Below, piece by piece: positions 5,795 through 12,865 of a DNA stretch of 23,351 nt; position 1 is the stretch's first letter, and every line of letters begins with the position of its first letter. The stretch is taken from positions 1 through 23,351 of IMG/VR virus record IMGVR_UViG_3300034283_001708; one strand, written 5' to 3'. A program made the position numbers and the translations under genes. The notes beneath the pieces are model-generated. The model had not been told where the DNA came from. It did not search any database and saw nothing but the letters and a program-made list of their open reading frames with translations. The stretch comes from a virus.

Positions 5795-5989
5795 GAAGAA
5801 TTGAAGACGCAATAAAAAAAGGTTTAAAAAAACCTAATGAGGATTAACCAAATCACTTCCAGCAACCGTGGCTTAGTGGGCAAACATGCCGCGGTCGTAA
5901 ACGGTGAGCCCCAACCAAGGCTGGAATAATTGGGGCAACCTGTCCCACCTGAAATATGGTGGGCAGGTTTATTTTACATAGGGGAAAAC
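5795..5989 (+). ncRNA. Structured leader / possible small RNA before the replication operon
   Basis: This is a gene-free stretch with dense pairing. TTCCAGC (5857-5863) pairs with GCTGGAA (5920-5926). Inside it ACCGTGGC (5865-5872) pairs with GCCGCGGT (5888-5895). CCCCAA (5909-5914) and TTGGGG (5930-5935) form an alternative helix that overlaps the outer stem. A terminator-like hairpin follows at 5937-5969. Mutually exclusive helices ahead of a terminator resemble a riboswitch or attenuator leader, or a discrete ncRNA. I match it to no known class. A small A/T hairpin (AGGTTT/AAACCT, about 5820-5834) precedes it. Confidence 0.5.
5937..5977 (+). terminator. Terminator-like hairpin in the leader of the 5990 gene
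   Basis: AACCTG (5937-5942) and CCCACC (5944-5949) pair with GGTGGG (5958-5963) and CAGGTT (5964-5969), a 12-bp stem with one bulged T and an 8-base loop. TTTATTTT follows. The next ribosome site lies only about 10 bases downstream, so it could act as an attenuator rather than a full stop. Confidence 0.7.
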
Positions 5990-6163
5990 ATGTGGAAAGA
6001 AATAATGACTAGGGATGCAATTGATGATTTGGTTCAGATTCATCTGACGGATGGAAAGGAATCAACGCATTCGGATCAATGCCACAGATGGCACATTAAA
6101 TGCGCTTTGTTTCGTGTCATTCAAGCATATGAGGAATTGAGAAAGGAAATGGAAAATGAATGA
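5990..6163 (+). CDS. Small hypothetical protein (57 aa)
   Basis: The frame is open from 5930, but that part is the terminator hairpin. ATG 5990 with AGGGGA just upstream is the real start. The product (MWKEIMTRDAIDDLVQIH, later CHRWHIKCALFRVIQAYEEL) is helical with paired Cys/His residues (CHRWHIKC) that might bind a metal. It is the first gene after the structured leader, so any attenuation would act on it and the following replication genes. Function unknown. Confidence 0.6.
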   Translation: MWKEIMTRDAIDDLVQIHLTDGKESTHSDQCHRWHIKCALFRVIQAYEELRKEMENE

Positions 6164-6524
6164 AGATAAAATACTAGGTGCAGGACTAATGAAGGATGCG
6201 ATAAGATACAAAGAAATTATTGCATACAAAGAAACCTGTACAGATCCATTTGTCAAACAAATTATCCGTAGATTTCTGGGCGCAAACAATGCAAATGGTT
6301 CATTGTTTGCCCAACTACGGAAAACATGGGAACAATGCAAACGGCTCCAGGATGCGATTAAAGAGCACAAGAAAAAGCATTTTTCGGAAGGCTATTCCAG
6401 CCAATGCAATGAAGCCAATTTGGAGCTTTGGGAATTGGTAAATGATGATTTGGAAAAAATCAAACCAAAGCGCAGAGAATATAAAAGCGGACCAATAAAC
6501 CATCAACAGGAGCAAGGCAAATGA
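6156..6524 (+). CDS. Hypothetical helical protein (122 aa) with internal hairpin
   Basis: ATG 6156 overlaps the previous gene by eight bases. The product is strongly helical and charged (KDAIRYKEIIAYKETC, then RKTWEQCKRLQDAIKEHKKK). The coding sequence contains a perfect 10-bp inverted repeat at 6282-6310 that should fold into a stable hairpin. It lies in the run of small genes leading to the replication initiator. No family recognised. Confidence 0.6.
   Translation: MNEDKILGAGLMKDAIRYKEIIAYKETCTDPFVKQIIRRFLGANNANGSLFAQLRKTWEQCKRLQDAIKEHKKKHFSEGYSSQCNEANLELWELVNDDLEKIKPKRREYKSGPINHQQEQGK
6282..6310 (+). repeat. Perfect 10-bp inverted repeat inside a coding region
   Basis: GCAAACAATG (6282-6291) pairs exactly with CATTGTTTGC (6301-6310) around a 9-base loop, with further GG/CC pairing outside. 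No T-run follows, so it is not a terminator. An operator or an mRNA-level hairpin is possible. Confidence 0.8.
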
Positions 6525-6706
6525 ATGACCAGGCAGGACCAAACATCAGCGCGGCACAACAGATCCTTGGCAATATGCTTGCCAGAGTTACCGCGCTTTA
6601 TGACACAATTAACGACGACACATTACCGCCACGGTTACGACAGGTGCAGATTGGAAACCTGGGCGAAGACCTCGAGCAACTGAAAAAGGTGATGAAATAT
6701 GAATGA
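6521..6706 (+). CDS. Small hypothetical protein (61 aa)
   Basis: ATG 6521 overlaps the previous stop by four bases, with AGGAGC upstream. The product is helical (SAAQQILGNMLARVTALY, then LRQVQIGNLGEDLEQLKKVM), without motifs. It overlaps the next gene by eight bases. It resembles many small accessory genes ahead of phage replication modules; no function is visible. Confidence 0.55.
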   Translation: MNDQAGPNISAAQQILGNMLARVTALYDTINDDTLPPRLRQVQIGNLGEDLEQLKKVMKYE

Positions 6707-6893
6707 TAGGTTTGATGATGCGATGCTTGCCCGGATGATCCTCCAAAGGATTTCCACAGCAAGGAGGGTTCCAGGATCCGGACCATTCCAACGCGGCTAC
6801 CAGGCTGGATTGGATCTGGCTGCAAATTTGATTAAGACCATGTTGGACCAACAGCAACAAAAGATTGAGGATGATTCACATTTAAAATGGTAA
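6699..6893 (+). CDS. Small hypothetical protein (64 aa)
   Basis: ATG 6699 overlaps the previous gene by eight bases and uses a site within it (AAAAGGTGA). The product has an amphipathic N-terminal helix (RFDDAMLARMILQRIST), a Gly/Pro turn and a second helix ending in a Gln-rich segment (DQQQQKIEDD). It directly precedes the replication initiator and may be co-expressed with it. Family not recognised. Confidence 0.55.
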   Translation: MNDRFDDAMLARMILQRISTARRVPGSGPFQRGYQAGLDLAANLIKTMLDQQQQKIEDDSHLKW

Positions 6894-6908
6894 AGGGAGA
6901 AACCAGAA

Positions 6909-7781
6909 ATGAAATCTGGAGCGATGACAAGTGTTAAGTTAATGCGATTAAAAAGGGCACTAGGATTGACTCAGTATCAGGCAGTTGGATTGCTGGAATG
7001 CCTTTGGCATTTTACGGCACATAATACGCCAGATGGTGGAATTGGACGATACACCGATGATGACATTGCCGCGGTATTGGAATGGGAGAATTCCGCCACA
7101 GAATTGATTGGGGCTTTGATTGAATCGGGTTGGATTGACCGCCACCAGGATGGATCCCTTTGGATTCATGACTGGCTTGACCATTGCCCAACATGGGTTA
7201 AGGGTGTGGCCGCAAACAAGATTGCCAGAGAAAAAAATGTGTGCGGTACTAAGTGCGGTACTAAGTACCCAACTAAGTCCCCAACTAAGTCGGATACTAA
7301 GTCCCATACTAAGTACCCAACTAAGTCCGCAACTAGTGTGGCAACTACCTTACCTTACCTTCCCTTACCTTCCCTTACCAAAACAGAAATACATTTGCCC
7401 GGACCAGAGGTCACGGGCCTGCCGCGTCCGGAAAATCCAAATGGGGAAATCTTGACAGCTCCGCTAGCGGATGGGACCACCTGGACGATTACCCAACCAA
7501 TGCTCGAGGATTGGACTAGGAGTTTTCCAGGCCTCGAGGTCCGATCCCAAATCCTGGGCGCTATCGCATGGCTCGAGGCAAACCCAAAAAAGCGAAAAAC
7601 GGCCAAAGGAATGCCAAGGTTCATCACCTCCTGGCTTCTGCGCACCGTTTCCCGGCCCGTAAAGGCACCGCCAAGCCACGATCTCTCCCAAATTGGGTCA
7701 GAGGTCGGATTTGAAAAGATCGGCGGTCCTGCGCCATTTCTGGAAAGATTGGCAAATCTTGAATTGGAGGTGATGAAATGA
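6909..7781 (+). CDS. Replication initiator, lambda O-like, with winged-helix domain and iteron-encoded linker
   Basis: The 290-residue protein has an N-terminal winged helix-turn-helix layout (residues 1-95: MRLKRALGLTQYQAVGLL, RYTDDDIAAVLEWENSA, GWIDRHQDGSLWIHDWL), like phage replisome organisers. Residues about 113-147 are a low-complexity linker repeating T-K-S/Y/C-P/G/D/H/A, encoded by a 12-bp tandem array. After a Pro/Leu segment, a C-terminal domain (from about 195) contains LEDWTRSFPGLEV and MPRFITSWLLR, resembling the C-terminal part of phage initiators that recruit helicase or loader. In lambda the O protein likewise binds iterons located within its own gene. Function by architecture: origin recognition. 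Confidence 0.7.
   Translation: MKSGAMTSVKLMRLKRALGLTQYQAVGLLECLWHFTAHNTPDGGIGRYTDDDIAAVLEWENSATELIGALIESGWIDRHQDGSLWIHDWLDHCPTWVKGVAANKIAREKNVCGTKCGTKYPTKSPTKSDTKSHTKYPTKSATSVATTLPYLPLPSLTKTEIHLPGPEVTGLPRPENPNGEILTAPLADGTTWTITQPMLEDWTRSFPGLEVRSQILGAIAWLEANPKKRKTAKGMPRFITSWLLRTVSRPVKAPPSHDLSQIGSEVGFEKIGGPAPFLERLANLELEVMK
7248..7350. repeat. ori: Iteron array: 8-9 copies of a 12-bp repeat, predicted replication origin
   Basis: The core ACTAAGT occurs exactly every 12 bases at 7248, 7260, 7272, 7284, 7296, 7308 and 7320. Degenerate copies follow at 7332 (ACTAGT) and 7344 (ACTAC). The core has dyad form ACT-A-AGT. A pyrimidine-rich tract of CCTTA/CCTTC pentamers follows directly (about 7347-7380). 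Regular iterons inside an initiator gene match the lambda ori arrangement. Confidence 0.75.
7347..7380 (+). repeat. Pyrimidine-rich pentamer repeat after the iterons
   Basis: Repeating ACCTT/CCCTT pentamers form a stretch almost free of G. In the initiator it codes for a Leu/Pro-rich linker (LPYLPLPSL). In DNA terms it is a strand-asymmetric tract beside the iterons, where duplex opening might start, although it is not A/T-rich as in lambda. Confidence 0.6.
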
Positions 7782-8353
7782 ACTGGGCGCAACAGCACGC
7801 GGCGATATTTGGCCACAGGTCCGCGGATTGGACAGAAACCTATCGCATCTGGCACCGTCTCTGGAGTCTCGAGGGATACACCCCATCGGATCTGGTGTCA
7901 GCCGTTACCGCGGTGAGCAGAAGGAAGAAGCCACCCAACTTTGTGAGCGAACATTTTAGCGCCCTATCTGAAGAACTGCGCGAATTGCGGATTCAATCCC
8001 TGGCGAAAAAGGTTGAGGCTATCAACGACACCAGGGGTGTTTGCACCTGTTGCGGCAATACGGGGCATATCGTCGTACCACATCACAACAGTTGGAAGGA
8101 TGGCAAATGGACCCGGAATCTGCCGCCACATGAGGGCTATACCATGGCTGTTATTTGCCACATGTGCCGAATTGGCGAACATCGCAATTTAAGGGGAACC
8201 AGGTTAAGTGAATATGAATTGCAGCACCCAACTTGGCGGTCTGAAATGCGGCAATGGGACGAAATCCAAAAGCAGAGAACCGCGGTAGCTGGTCATAATA
8301 AATTCCGAATTGATTCTTATTCCGTCAACATCAAAAGGAAGGGCGACGAATGA
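7778..8353 (+). CDS. Replication accessory protein with zinc knuckle, possible helicase loader
   Basis: ATG 7778 overlaps the initiator stop (ATGA). The 191-residue protein has an N-terminal helical region (WTETYRIWHRLWSLEGYT, then SDLVSAVTAVSRRKKPPNFV) resembling the start of phage loader or DnaB-interacting proteins. A probable zinc site follows, made of CTCC (C89, C92) and CHMC (C127, C130). The tail is basic. Coming straight after an O-like initiator, where lambda has P, it is likely to bring a host helicase to the origin. No Walker motif is present, so it is not itself a helicase. Confidence is high for the zinc site, moderate for the role. Confidence 0.5.
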   Translation: MNWAQQHAAIFGHRSADWTETYRIWHRLWSLEGYTPSDLVSAVTAVSRRKKPPNFVSEHFSALSEELRELRIQSLAKKVEAINDTRGVCTCCGNTGHIVVPHHNSWKDGKWTRNLPPHEGYTMAVICHMCRIGEHRNLRGTRLSEYELQHPTWRSEMRQWDEIQKQRTAVAGHNKFRIDSYSVNIKRKGDE

Positions 8354-8562
8354 ACGAACTACAAAGAATTAAAGCTGAAAGGGATTTCTACGAATCGGCA
8401 ATTGTCGATTTGATGCGATCAGGAAATGGTTTAAATTTTACCTATGTTCGTTCCAGGTTGGGAGCCATTCCATTAGACGAATGGTGCCGTCAAACCATTG
8501 CCATGGCGGAAATGGTAGAGGATATTCCACAAATGATCCAGGCAATTCAAGGTGGCCAATGA
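8350..8562 (+). CDS. Small hypothetical protein (70 aa)
   Basis: ATG 8350 overlaps the preceding stop by ATGA, and AAGGAAG lies upstream. The product is helical with an acidic C-terminal half (RIKAERDFYESAIVDLMR, then MAEMVEDIPQMIQAIQGG). It also overlaps the nuclease gene by ATGA, so it belongs to the replication/recombination operon. No motif is recognised. Confidence 0.55.
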   Translation: MNELQRIKAERDFYESAIVDLMRSGNGLNFTYVRSRLGAIPLDEWCRQTIAMAEMVEDIPQMIQAIQGGQ

Positions 8563-8870
8563 AGGCAAAGATACCACTAATCGAATACATAAAACTATGT
8601 GGATCCATTCCAGAGCCAATTCCAGAATTCCAATTTGCACCGCCAAGAAAATGGCGCTTAGACTACGGTTGGCCTGAAGAAAAAATAGCATTGGAAATTG
8701 AGGGTGGTATTTGGATCCGCGGCAGGCATACCAGGCCAAAAGGATTCATTGCCGATATGGAAAAATACAATGAATTGGCAATTAAAGGATGGAGGCTTTT
8801 GCGCGTGACACCACAGCAAATCCAAACAGGAGAGGCAATAAGCCTATTGATACGGTGCTTCCATGGATGA
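8559..8870 (+). CDS. PD-(D/E)XK-type endonuclease (Vsr/DUF559-like), possible junction resolvase
   Basis: ATG 8559 (ATGA overlap) is preferred over upstream in-frame codons and gives 103 residues. The core reads FQFAPPRKWRLDYGW, then KIALEIEGGIWIRGRHTRP, FIADMEKYNELAIKGWRLLRV. The acidic pair D35 and E46/E48 with the nearby H57 and a final GWxLLR strand form the compact nuclease fold of Vsr-like/DUF559 enzymes common in phage replication modules. Such enzymes cut branched or mismatched DNA. With no RusA- or RuvC-type resolvase seen here, debranching of DNA before packaging is the likely role. Confidence 0.65.
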   Translation: MKAKIPLIEYIKLCGSIPEPIPEFQFAPPRKWRLDYGWPEEKIALEIEGGIWIRGRHTRPKGFIADMEKYNELAIKGWRLLRVTPQQIQTGEAISLLIRCFHG

Positions 8871-9141
8871 TTTAAAAAGAGGCATACCAATCATTACAAT
8901 CCTAAAGCGATTGGAAAAAGCCATGCTGAAAGTGCCAATGCCGTTAGATGATTGGGCAAAGATTTTCACCATTATTTGTCCCGAACAATATGACGAACTT
9001 CAAAATGAAAGAAGCGGCATGACACCCAAACGACCACGGAAGGAAACCGAGCAAGAAAAAAGGAAATATATAATTGCATTGCAAAGACGCACAAACATTG
9101 TGGAAGATATATCGGAAGTGCAGGATTTGGAGGAATGTTAA
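8863..9141 (+). CDS. Hypothetical basic protein (92 aa)
   Basis: ATG 8863 overlaps the nuclease gene by eight bases. The product has an amphipathic helix (IITILKRLEKAMLKVPM), a middle segment (DDWAKIFTIICPEQYDEL) and a charged, basic C-terminal half (PKRPRKETEQEKRKYIIAL). It is the last gene before the terminase region. It may be a small DNA-binding or late-regulatory protein, but this is only suggested by position and charge. Confidence 0.55.
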   Translation: MDDLKRGIPIITILKRLEKAMLKVPMPLDDWAKIFTIICPEQYDELQNERSGMTPKRPRKETEQEKRKYIIALQRRTNIVEDISEVQDLEEC

Positions 9142-9144
9142 TTT

Positions 9145-9229
9145 GGGAAAGTTGGGTTGAGTTTGCCGATTTTGCGGGGATGGGGGTCTGGGGGATCATT
9201 TATTTTTGCCATCTGACCGACCCAGACCC
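9145..9229 (+). promoter_or_regulatory. G-rich tract and 9-bp inverted repeat before the terminase genes
   Basis: G-runs at 9145, 9154, 9176, 9182 and 9190 (three of them four or five Gs) could form a quadruplex on the + strand. GGGTCTGGG (9184-9192) pairs exactly with CCCAGACCC (9221-9229). This is the only non-coding gap near the terminase, the usual place for a cos or pac site. Confidence 0.45.
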
Positions 9230-9273
9230 GTCTCATGTTTTTGCGCTCAAATTTTGAAAAAAAAGGAGCTGAA

Positions 9274-9705
9274 ATGGCACGAGGAAGACGGGAAAAACCC
9301 AAACTTGATGGGGCAAAGTTACCAGCTACAGTTCCTGGGCTATCATCTGATGAGCAGTTGGCCTATGAGGAACTCAGATCCGATCTAAACCGCCATGGAT
9401 GGGGACAACGCGCGGATTTGCAATGCGTGATCCTTGGCGCTCGTCGATTGGCAAAGGTGCGAAAGTTTGCGGCGCTGGTGGAGGCTTTGCCAGAACTGCT
9501 GGTGGACAACGGAAATGGCAGGGAAATCATGCACCCATACTGCAAAGAACTCCGCCAATCTGAAGCAGATTTGGCCGATAGTTTGCGTGTGTTATTGTTG
9601 TCCCCTGGTGCTCGCAAATCGGTAAGAACTGGTGGGCGAGAAATGGAACAAGAGACAGAATCTGTAAACCCTAAAACAGCAAAACTATTAAAGTTGATGC
9701 CGTAG
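9274..9705 (+). CDS. terS: Terminase small subunit (P27-like)
   Basis: The frame is open from 9235, but ATG 9274 is chosen for the AAGGAG site just before it. The 143-residue protein begins with a basic Arg/Lys/Pro lead (MARGRREKPKLDG), has a helical body (LIxxARRLAKVRKF-like helix, then HPYCKELRQSEADLADSL) and ends with LLLSPGARKSVR. The 'HP...LG/LSPxxR' arrangement is typical of P27-family small terminases, which recognise phage DNA and stimulate the large subunit. The large-subunit gene follows immediately, supporting the call. Confidence 0.8.
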   Translation: MARGRREKPKLDGAKLPATVPGLSSDEQLAYEELRSDLNRHGWGQRADLQCVILGARRLAKVRKFAALVEALPELLVDNGNGREIMHPYCKELRQSEADLADSLRVLLLSPGARKSVRTGGREMEQETESVNPKTAKLLKLMP

Positions 9706-9713
9706 GAAATTGA

Positions 9714-11240
9714 ATGTTGCCATCAAAAAAGTTTGAGGAATTCTGTGCCACATTTTTGACACATACCAAAGGGCCACTAGGGGGCAAACCATTAACCCTT
9801 GATAAGTGGCAAATAAATGACATTATCAAACCACTATTTAACACAAAGCTTAAGAATGGAAGAAGGCAATACAGAAAAGCATTGGTGATGCTTGGAAGGA
9901 AGAATGGCAAGACCACATTAGCGGCAGCCGTGGCGCTATTCATGCTGTTCATGGATCAGGAACCTGGAGCAGAAATCCTTTCCGCGGCCTGCGATAGCGA
10001 CCAGGCGGCTTTGGCATTCGATATCGCAAAACAAATGGTGTTACATTCTCCTGTGCTGTCAAAGAAATGCAAGGTTTACAGGCGGCATATTGAGGCCAAT
10101 AGGGGTGCAGTTTATAAGGTAATTGCGGCTGATGCAGCAGGCAACCTAGGACATAACATAAGCACTTTAATATTCGATGAATTGTTGACACAAAAAAGCA
10201 GGGATCTTTATGAATCCTTGATTACATCCATGGGAGCAAGAACAGAACCATTAGCATTTATGATTAGTACTAGTGGACATGATCGCGGTTCGTTGTGTTA
10301 TGAATTGTATCACTATGCGAAACAGGTTAGGGAAGGTGTGTTGGTGGATCCGACATTCCTACCAATCATTTATGAAGCAGCACCAGAATTGGACTGGCGT
10401 AGTGAATCATCCTGGAGGATGGCAAATCCAGGGCTAGGCAAATCCGTCACGCTGGAATATCTGCGGGACACCTGCCACGAAGCCCAGAACAATCCAGCGC
10501 GTGAGCAGTCTTTCCGCCAATTCCATCTTAACCAATGGGTTGAATCTGCGGCCCGTTGGATCAGTTCAGAATCCTGGAACAGTTGCGAAACACATCCAAC
10601 CAACCTCGAGGAAATCCCGTGCTATGCCGCCTTGGATCTTTCCTCGAGGGAAGATCTGACCTCATTCACTTTGGCATTCCCGTTACCAGGTGCGATCCAT
10701 TTGAAGGCTTTCGCCTGGACCACATCCGCCATGGTGGGAAAAAGAAATGACACCAACCGCATTAGGTATGACCAGTTTGTCCGAGCCGGTTCCCTCGAGG
10801 TGATACCAGGGGAAATTGTTGACTATGAAATCATCCTAAAAAGAATTGCCGAAATTGCGGCAGAATTTAAAATTAGGGAAATTGCAGTCGATCCATGGAA
10901 CGCAGAATTTCTAATGCAAAAATTGGAGAATCAAGGTTACACCATTACGGAATTCAGGCAGGGATTCCGCAGCATGTCACCACCAACCAAAGATTTTGAA
11001 GCAGCAGTTTTACAGAAGCAAATCAGCCATGATGGCAATGCGGTTCTAAGATGGTGCATTGACAATGTGGTTATTGAACGGGATGCGGCAGGGAATTGCA
11101 AACCATCCAAAAGCAAATCAGTCGAAAGAATAGATTGTGCGGTATCATCAATTATGGCATTTGCGAGAGCTAGGAAAGCGGAAGCAACTGGGCTAGACGG
11201 TTCATCCGTCTACCAATCAAGAGAATTTTTAATGCTCTAG
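9714..11240 (+). CDS. terL: Terminase large subunit
   Basis: The 508-residue protein has the full motor-nuclease layout. Walker A is GRKNGKTT (residues 61-68), Walker B is TLIFDE (151-156), and a coupling segment MISTSG lies at 183-188. The RNase H-like nuclease has acidic residues in YAALDLS (D308), VDPWN (D393) and ERIDCAV (D474). Length and motifs match HK97-type terminases. It pumps DNA into the prohead through the portal and cuts the concatemer. AGGAAA lies before ATG 9714. The gene ends just before a promoter-like element driving the portal. Confidence 0.95.
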   Translation: MLPSKKFEEFCATFLTHTKGPLGGKPLTLDKWQINDIIKPLFNTKLKNGRRQYRKALVMLGRKNGKTTLAAAVALFMLFMDQEPGAEILSAACDSDQAALAFDIAKQMVLHSPVLSKKCKVYRRHIEANRGAVYKVIAADAAGNLGHNISTLIFDELLTQKSRDLYESLITSMGARTEPLAFMISTSGHDRGSLCYELYHYAKQVREGVLVDPTFLPIIYEAAPELDWRSESSWRMANPGLGKSVTLEYLRDTCHEAQNNPAREQSFRQFHLNQWVESAARWISSESWNSCETHPTNLEEIPCYAALDLSSREDLTSFTLAFPLPGAIHLKAFAWTTSAMVGKRNDTNRIRYDQFVRAGSLEVIPGEIVDYEIILKRIAEIAAEFKIREIAVDPWNAEFLMQKLENQGYTITEFRQGFRSMSPPTKDFEAAVLQKQISHDGNAVLRWCIDNVVIERDAAGNCKPSKSKSVERIDCAVSSIMAFARARKAEATGLDGSSVYQSREFLML

Positions 11241-11241
11241 A

Positions 11242-11287
11242 GTATTGTAAAACATCCCCTGTAGTATAATATTCGTACAAACAGGGG
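11242..11287 (+). promoter_or_regulatory. Promoter-like element with flanking inverted repeat before portal
   Basis: A perfect -10 hexamer TATAAT lies at 11265-11270; the -35 region (GTATTG, 17 bases upstream) is poor. CCCCTGT (11256-11262) and ACAGGGG (11281-11287) form an inverted repeat around the -10, and the right arm contains the portal ribosome site. A protein could bind here as an operator, or the arm pairing could hide the ribosome site. Confidence 0.55.
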
Positions 11288-11293
11288 AAATAA

Positions 11294-12853
11294 ATGGACT
11301 GGATATCAACGGCAGATAACGAAAACCGCGCAGGTCAAGTGCCGTTGATCAAGAATCAGCCTATTGGTTACACGGTATTAAGTGGTTATTCTGGTGCAAA
11401 TGTTTCCGTAAATGAAACATCAGCCCTTACAGTCGCAGCTTTTTTCGATGGTATCAGGATTGTTTCTGAAACAATCGGCACTCTTCCGCTGAATGTTTAT
11501 CAGCGCACAGAAGATGATGGCCGGAAGCTGGCATTAAGTCACCCAGCATTTGATCTATTGCACGATTCCCCAAACTATGAATCTACAGCATCTGTTGTAC
11601 GTGCAGGGCTCCAAGCCCAATCCATGTTGCACGGTAATTCATTTGCGGAAATTGAATGGAATGATGCGGAAACAAGGGATTATCCCGTAGCAATTTGGCC
11701 GTTGGCTTACGATTCCGTAAACGCTTGGCGAGACCAGGAAGGCAATTTATTCTATCGCATTCAACCGATTAGCGGCGCTCAAGTGGACATGGATCCGCGG
11801 GACATCCTCCACTATCGCGGCCTTGCATTCGATGGATTCTGGGGCAAATCTGTGCTCCAGATGGCAAGGGAATCCCTAGGGCTTGGCATTGTCTATGACA
11901 GGCACGCAGGGAAATTCTTTGGCAATGGTTCCCGTCCTGGTGTCGTAATTAAGCACCCTGGCCGACTGGGAGAGGAAGCGGTAAAGCGCTTGCGGGAAGG
12001 ATGGGAACGAATTCACCAGGGAGTTGAGAATACCGCCAAAGTTGCCATCCTCGAGGAAGGGATGGATGTCAGCGCCTATTCCATCAACAATGATGATGCG
12101 CAATTTCTCGAGTCCAGAAAATTTACAATTGAGGAAGTGGCAAGGTGGCTCAACATCTCGTTGAATCGGCTACGGGTTTCCGGAGCAACCGCATTTACAA
12201 ATCCTGAAGATGATGCAATTGATTATGTGGTAAACACCATCCGCCCATGGCTGGTAAGGATTGAACAGGAAAACAATAAAAAACTATTTCCAAACAAGCA
12301 GTATTTTTGCGAACATCAAGTGGAGGGTTTGCTTCGTGGCAATATTGCAGCCCGCTACAATTCCTACGCCATTGCTCGCAATTGGGGTTGGTTCTCAGTT
12401 AACGACATTAGAAAGCTGGAAAACCTTCCTGCCATTGAAGGTGGCGACACCTATATGCAACCACTTAACATGGCTTCCATTGGGCAGGCAACGGGCGCAA
12501 CATCGGCACCAATCACATCACCAACATTGGGTGTCATCACGCCAACCGCACCAATTGCACCAGCGGCACCATTGCCCGTGGCTCCTGTCGAAACCACAAC
12601 ACCAGAACCGCAACCAGCACAGGAACAAACTGACCAGGTGGCTGCTCCCGCGGAGGCCTTGAACGGGGCACAGGTGGCAAGCCTCCTGGAAATTGTGCTC
12701 CAGGTTGGGCAAGGTTTGGTCAGCAAATTGACAGCCAAAGCCCTTGCAGAAGCGGCATTCCCAGCACTTGACAAAACAATTCTAAATAGTATTTTCGATA
12801 ACATGATTATTAACCCAACAGAACCAATACAGCCAACAAACCAGCCAAATTAA
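11294..12853 (+). CDS. Portal protein (HK97 family)
   Basis: The 519-residue protein shows the HK97 portal pattern: AFFDGIRIVSETIGTLPLNV near the N-terminus, LLHDSPN, then LHGNSFAEIEW, DILHYRGLAFDGFWG and FGNGSRPGVV, and a clip/stem region ending in FTIEEVARWLNISLNRLR. The C-terminal 120 residues are Pro/Ala/Thr-rich and probably disordered before a last helical segment. The portal forms the dodecameric DNA gate of the capsid. AGGGGA precedes ATG 11294. It heads the head-gene set portal, protease, capsid. Confidence 0.95.
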   Translation: MDWISTADNENRAGQVPLIKNQPIGYTVLSGYSGANVSVNETSALTVAAFFDGIRIVSETIGTLPLNVYQRTEDDGRKLALSHPAFDLLHDSPNYESTASVVRAGLQAQSMLHGNSFAEIEWNDAETRDYPVAIWPLAYDSVNAWRDQEGNLFYRIQPISGAQVDMDPRDILHYRGLAFDGFWGKSVLQMARESLGLGIVYDRHAGKFFGNGSRPGVVIKHPGRLGEEAVKRLREGWERIHQGVENTAKVAILEEGMDVSAYSINNDDAQFLESRKFTIEEVARWLNISLNRLRVSGATAFTNPEDDAIDYVVNTIRPWLVRIEQENNKKLFPNKQYFCEHQVEGLLRGNIAARYNSYAIARNWGWFSVNDIRKLENLPAIEGGDTYMQPLNMASIGQATGATSAPITSPTLGVITPTAPIAPAAPLPVAPVETTTPEPQPAQEQTDQVAAPAEALNGAQVASLLEIVLQVGQGLVSKLTAKALAEAAFPALDKTILNSIFDNMIINPTEPIQPTNQPN

Positions 12854-12865
12854 AGGGTTAAAAAA

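Noticed and set aside
5801-5829. Promoter TTGAAG with TTAAAA for the leader RNA
   Set aside because: The -10 matches the consensus at only about half its positions in an A-rich stretch, so it is not reported as a feature.
5857-5926. Possible tRNA gene: 70 bases closed by a 7-bp acceptor-like stem with a D-arm-like part
   Set aside because: No T-arm with TTCRA loop and no 5-bp anticodon stem with 7-base loop can be formed. Reported instead as a structured RNA.
7248-7350. CRISPR array
   Set aside because: Units are 12 bp with no spacers, and the array is in frame inside a gene.
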